DNA of 64,000 nt from Byssothecium circinans (Eukaryota; Ascomycota; Dothideomycetes; Pleosporales; Massarinaceae): the NCBI GenBank assembly GCA_010015675.1, contig ML976989.1:251828-315827 (forward strand), in the 5' to 3' direction. This document shows, piece by piece, positions 61,351-64,000 of the stretch. Within the stretch, counting starts at the first letter, position 1. Every line of letters starts with the position of its first letter. The notes under the pieces are model-generated. The model was given only the letters and a program-made list of their open reading frames with translations, was not told the origin of the DNA and made no database searches. Position numbers and translations under genes: made by a program.

Positions 61351-62636
61351 GAAAATGAGGCCCACGGGAGTATAACGGTCATACCGCCGTACCTGATGGC
61401 TGTGGCTGGACTTGACGAAAAACTTTCACGAATGAAACGGGGGGATCGAGAACATACGTCACAGATTTGACCTCGATACAAAATTGCAGAATTTCTGGCA
61501 CACCGCCGCAGTACCAGGTCCATACACCGTACTTATAAACCGTGCCTTTACAAGCACTGCACCGAAATTATGCACTTCAACCTCCCTTCGCTCGCTGTTC
61601 TTCGCATTCTTTAGAAAGACTGGAAGCATTTGCAGTAATGATATCTCCGGAAGCCTTAGGGTTGCGGGAGCCCATAGTTTGAAAAAATGTACCAAGCGCT
61701 GAATATCTTGCGACTAGTTTCATCGACACGAGTTACTTCGCATACCTCAGCGACTCTTTCATCCAGTTATGGAAAGTCCACTTATTTATGTAATGATATC
61801 CCTGACTTCATTCCGCTGAGCTATTACTTGATGCCGTTAGCACGCTACCTGCCCTCAAGTTCCGCTTCAATTAGCTGGTCTCTATTAGACGCGCCTCTAC
61901 TTCAAATCCTTTGACCGCATACTATGGCTTGGAGCGATCTAAAATATAACGTTGGACATTTTCTACAACAGGTTTTGAGATATGGTAAAAAAACTTCCAG
62001 GAAATAGTGCCCAGTGCTCTATCGTAGACCGTTGAAATGTCTTTCGCGATGAAACTGCGTCTAGAGTTTAATGAGCGTTGAAGTGGTTTATTATTAAACC
62101 TGAGGAGTAGTTGAGGGCGGGTAGTATGCTAACAGCATTAATCAGTCTTCGGCTTCACCTTTCAACAGGATATATTGCAAGCAATAATGAGGAAATAAAA
62201 AATAGGAGCATTCGTAGCAATATATTCAAAACACTAGCTACGGAATATTACTATCTTTCTATTCTTAATAAACTAGTTACTATGGCTGATAGTACAACAG
62301 CTATTACTAGCTAACTTAGTAATATGCCTTAGCTTGCTCTAAAGTAATTTTATAATGCGATCTTCCGGTTCTGAAGTTTTTCTTTATAGTGCCGCCTCGT
62401 ACGTAGACAGGGCGTTCACTGTACTCAAAGCCTTCAACCCTCGCCTAGTAAAGAGTTCTGTCGAACACAAATAGATGTTTGGTACAACTTTCCCTTCAGC
62501 CTTGGCCTTGCAAACGCGCACCAAAGCCGCCGTCGTCGAAGATATCCAGCAGTGAAGGATAACCGTGTAAATCCATGGCTTCAGGATAAGAACTAGGGTT
62601 GTCTGAATGACGAGATAGTCGCCAGCATTTGCTATT
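61351..62636. other. Intergenic region with AT-rich patch
   Basis: The part at about 61900-62350 is clearly AT-richer, with TA-rich words (AGCTATTACTAGCTAACTTA). It looks like a small repeat remnant mutated by RIP. No terminal repeats or open frame identify the element. Confidence 0.4.
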
Positions 62637-63816
62637 CTATAAGCTCGAGCTTATATATATGAAATTTTGACTCCAAAGAGGATTATATCGCATTAGTGCT
62701 TCTCCGAGTTCGTCTTCAAGTTGTTCAAGGGTGAGGTTGTGCCCTCCAACATCAGGTCTGGTTTTACCAAGCAAAGACCGAAAATCTGTTGGATTCCGTA
62801 GATGCAATCGGCAGCTTATCAGTCGGTTCGCGGGACATGGCGGTAGCGCAAAGGCGCATAAGGTCATGTCGAATCATCCCGACTATACCGAGTTTTGTCA
62901 AACGCAATACCAATTGTTCTGTCCTCAGATGATCGTTTAGCCAATAAGCCCGCCAGAGTCCGTCGCAAGCAGTTAGGATATGCTGTAACTATCGATGTTC
63001 GCACCCGCAGTTGATACCGGAAGACCTTTTGCATCCCTAAAGAGAAGGATGGCATCCCTTCTCAAATGCCCTTCCTGTAACGTCCACACAGACAAAAGCC
63101 ATGCCTCCTCATCCAGCCTATTTAGCGGGGCTAGAGATTTGACTAGGGACTCTTGGTTATATCTCCTCATTTTGTTGTTTTCCTTGACCAGGTTCAAAAC
63201 TGTGAGAAGCTGTGAAACTCTTCGAGTCGAGGAGTTGGAGCACGGCCCAGCCAGATGTAGACACGGTCTGCGTTTCGAAATATTTGCGCTTGCCGACCTA
63301 TCTCGAGGTCGGAACCGATATTGCCTCTCTGATCAATGCATGCAATATTGATCCATAAGTGTTGAACGTGATCTTGATTAGCTGAAATGCATTGTTTGAT
63401 CGTTTTTTCCAGCCCTTCGACGTCAAAATGGATTGGCTTCATCTTTTTGGCAAGGACCCAGCTATGCGCTTCATATTGATCATGCCTATCGGTATTGATA
63501 CATCGGTTTCGCGGAATCGGGCCCAGGTATACGACAATGCATAATAGCGTGGAGAATACACCGTCCCGTAACGGTTTCCAGGCTCCCATGCATATGAGGT
63601 CATCGTCGGAACATGCAGAAGGCGACGAGGCCATCGTCCAAGCTTGCTCACTACAGCGATGGCGCGCCCTTTTCCATCATCTGCATCGGGTACTGTGGCT
63701 TCCATTTGTTGAACCCTGATGTAAGGACTTTGGATGGATCTGGAAATACTAGTGGAGTAGATATTTCCGGAGTGGATCGGTGTGCCAAGTTGCGACCGCT
63801 GGTTGGTGTCAATCAT
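62637..63816 (-). pseudogene. HET-domain (heterokaryon incompatibility) pseudogene
   Basis: HET proteins trigger cell death after fusion of unlike strains. From the ATG at 63816 the frame runs through LLHVPTMTSYAWEPGNRYGT and YYALSYTWARFRETDVSIPI, the HET N-terminal motif, to a stop near 63439. Another frame goes on with MKPIHFDVEGLEKTIKQCI, HVQHLWINIACIDQRG, then LEIGRQAQIFRNADRVYIWL, the core HET motif. A third frame follows with LAPLNRLDEEAWLLSVWTLQ and EGHLRRDAILLFRDAK, again typical, and then stops. Later pieces (RNPTDFRSLLGKTRPDVGG, LTLEQLEDELGEALMRYN) lie in other frames to 62637. At least two frame changes have no credible intron; the first sits at an A5 tract (near 63446) where one added A restores the frame. 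Confidence 0.65.
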
Positions 63817-64000
63817 TACATAAGAGCGGGGTTATATATCGGGTTCCAAACGCATCCTTGTCAATTGATATCCTGTGGAGCTGAGATAGCTGTCCACCAG
63901 CATCTTCAGCCTAGACGGTTTCTATCGCGATGGATATATGAGGGCTCATCAGTTAATCGGAGAGGATTGTTATCCCGGCTCTGTGTATATAGTCTCATCT
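63817..64000. other. Upstream flank of the HET relic
   Basis: Reading leftward, GATATATAACCC near 63831-63842 is a TATA-like word just before the HET start. Nothing else seen. Confidence 0.35.

Overview
The window is nuclear DNA of a filamentous ascomycete (Pezizomycotina). Dothideomycetes is my best guess, from the protein families and their wording. The evidence is short spliceosomal introns (about 45-160 bases) with GT(A/G)NGT donors and CTAAC/CTGAC branch sites, no operons, and a mix of conserved nuclear genes with a Pth11-like receptor, a GMC oxidoreductase and a HET-domain relic typical of these fungi. Exon boundaries below were read by eye and checked only for splice consensus and reading phase.

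Layout. 0.8-15.2 kb: a secreted GMC oxidoreductase, an uncharacterised membrane-anchored protein broken by one in-frame TAG, a rhodopsin-fold/Pth11-like membrane protein with a collagen-like tail, the MBOAT lysophospholipid acyltransferase (ALE1 type) divergent from the spliceosomal cyclophilin CWC27, and a small conserved protein. 15.2-40.3 kb: about 25 kb with no intact recognisable gene. It holds decayed gene fragments (F-box and others), degenerate tandem repeats, a strong hairpin, and two related tRNA-like units that look like RNA polymerase III transcripts. 40.4-43.6 kb: a 1,040-aa low-complexity protein with an AT-hook-like motif and three internal repeat arrays. 45.5-47.4 kb: an AIM9/APH-like protein whose catalytic aspartates are replaced.

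48.8-59.4 kb is a compact housekeeping block: the eIF2alpha kinase GCN2, divergent from a Cut12-type spindle-pole protein; then peptidyl-tRNA hydrolase, divergent from the XPA/Rad14 repair protein. 60-61.2 kb carries two small cysteine-rich proteins that look like diverged tandem paralogues. 61.4-63.8 kb holds an AT-rich patch and a frameshifted HET-domain pseudogene.

The housekeeping genes act in separate processes (lipid remodelling, splicing, starvation signalling, spindle pole, translation rescue, DNA repair), and three pairs are head to head with 0.4-0.55 kb shared promoters. The least explained items are the paired Pol III-like units at 28.3 and 29.9 kb, the repeat-built AT-hook protein, the collagen-tailed receptor and the twin cysteine-rich proteins.
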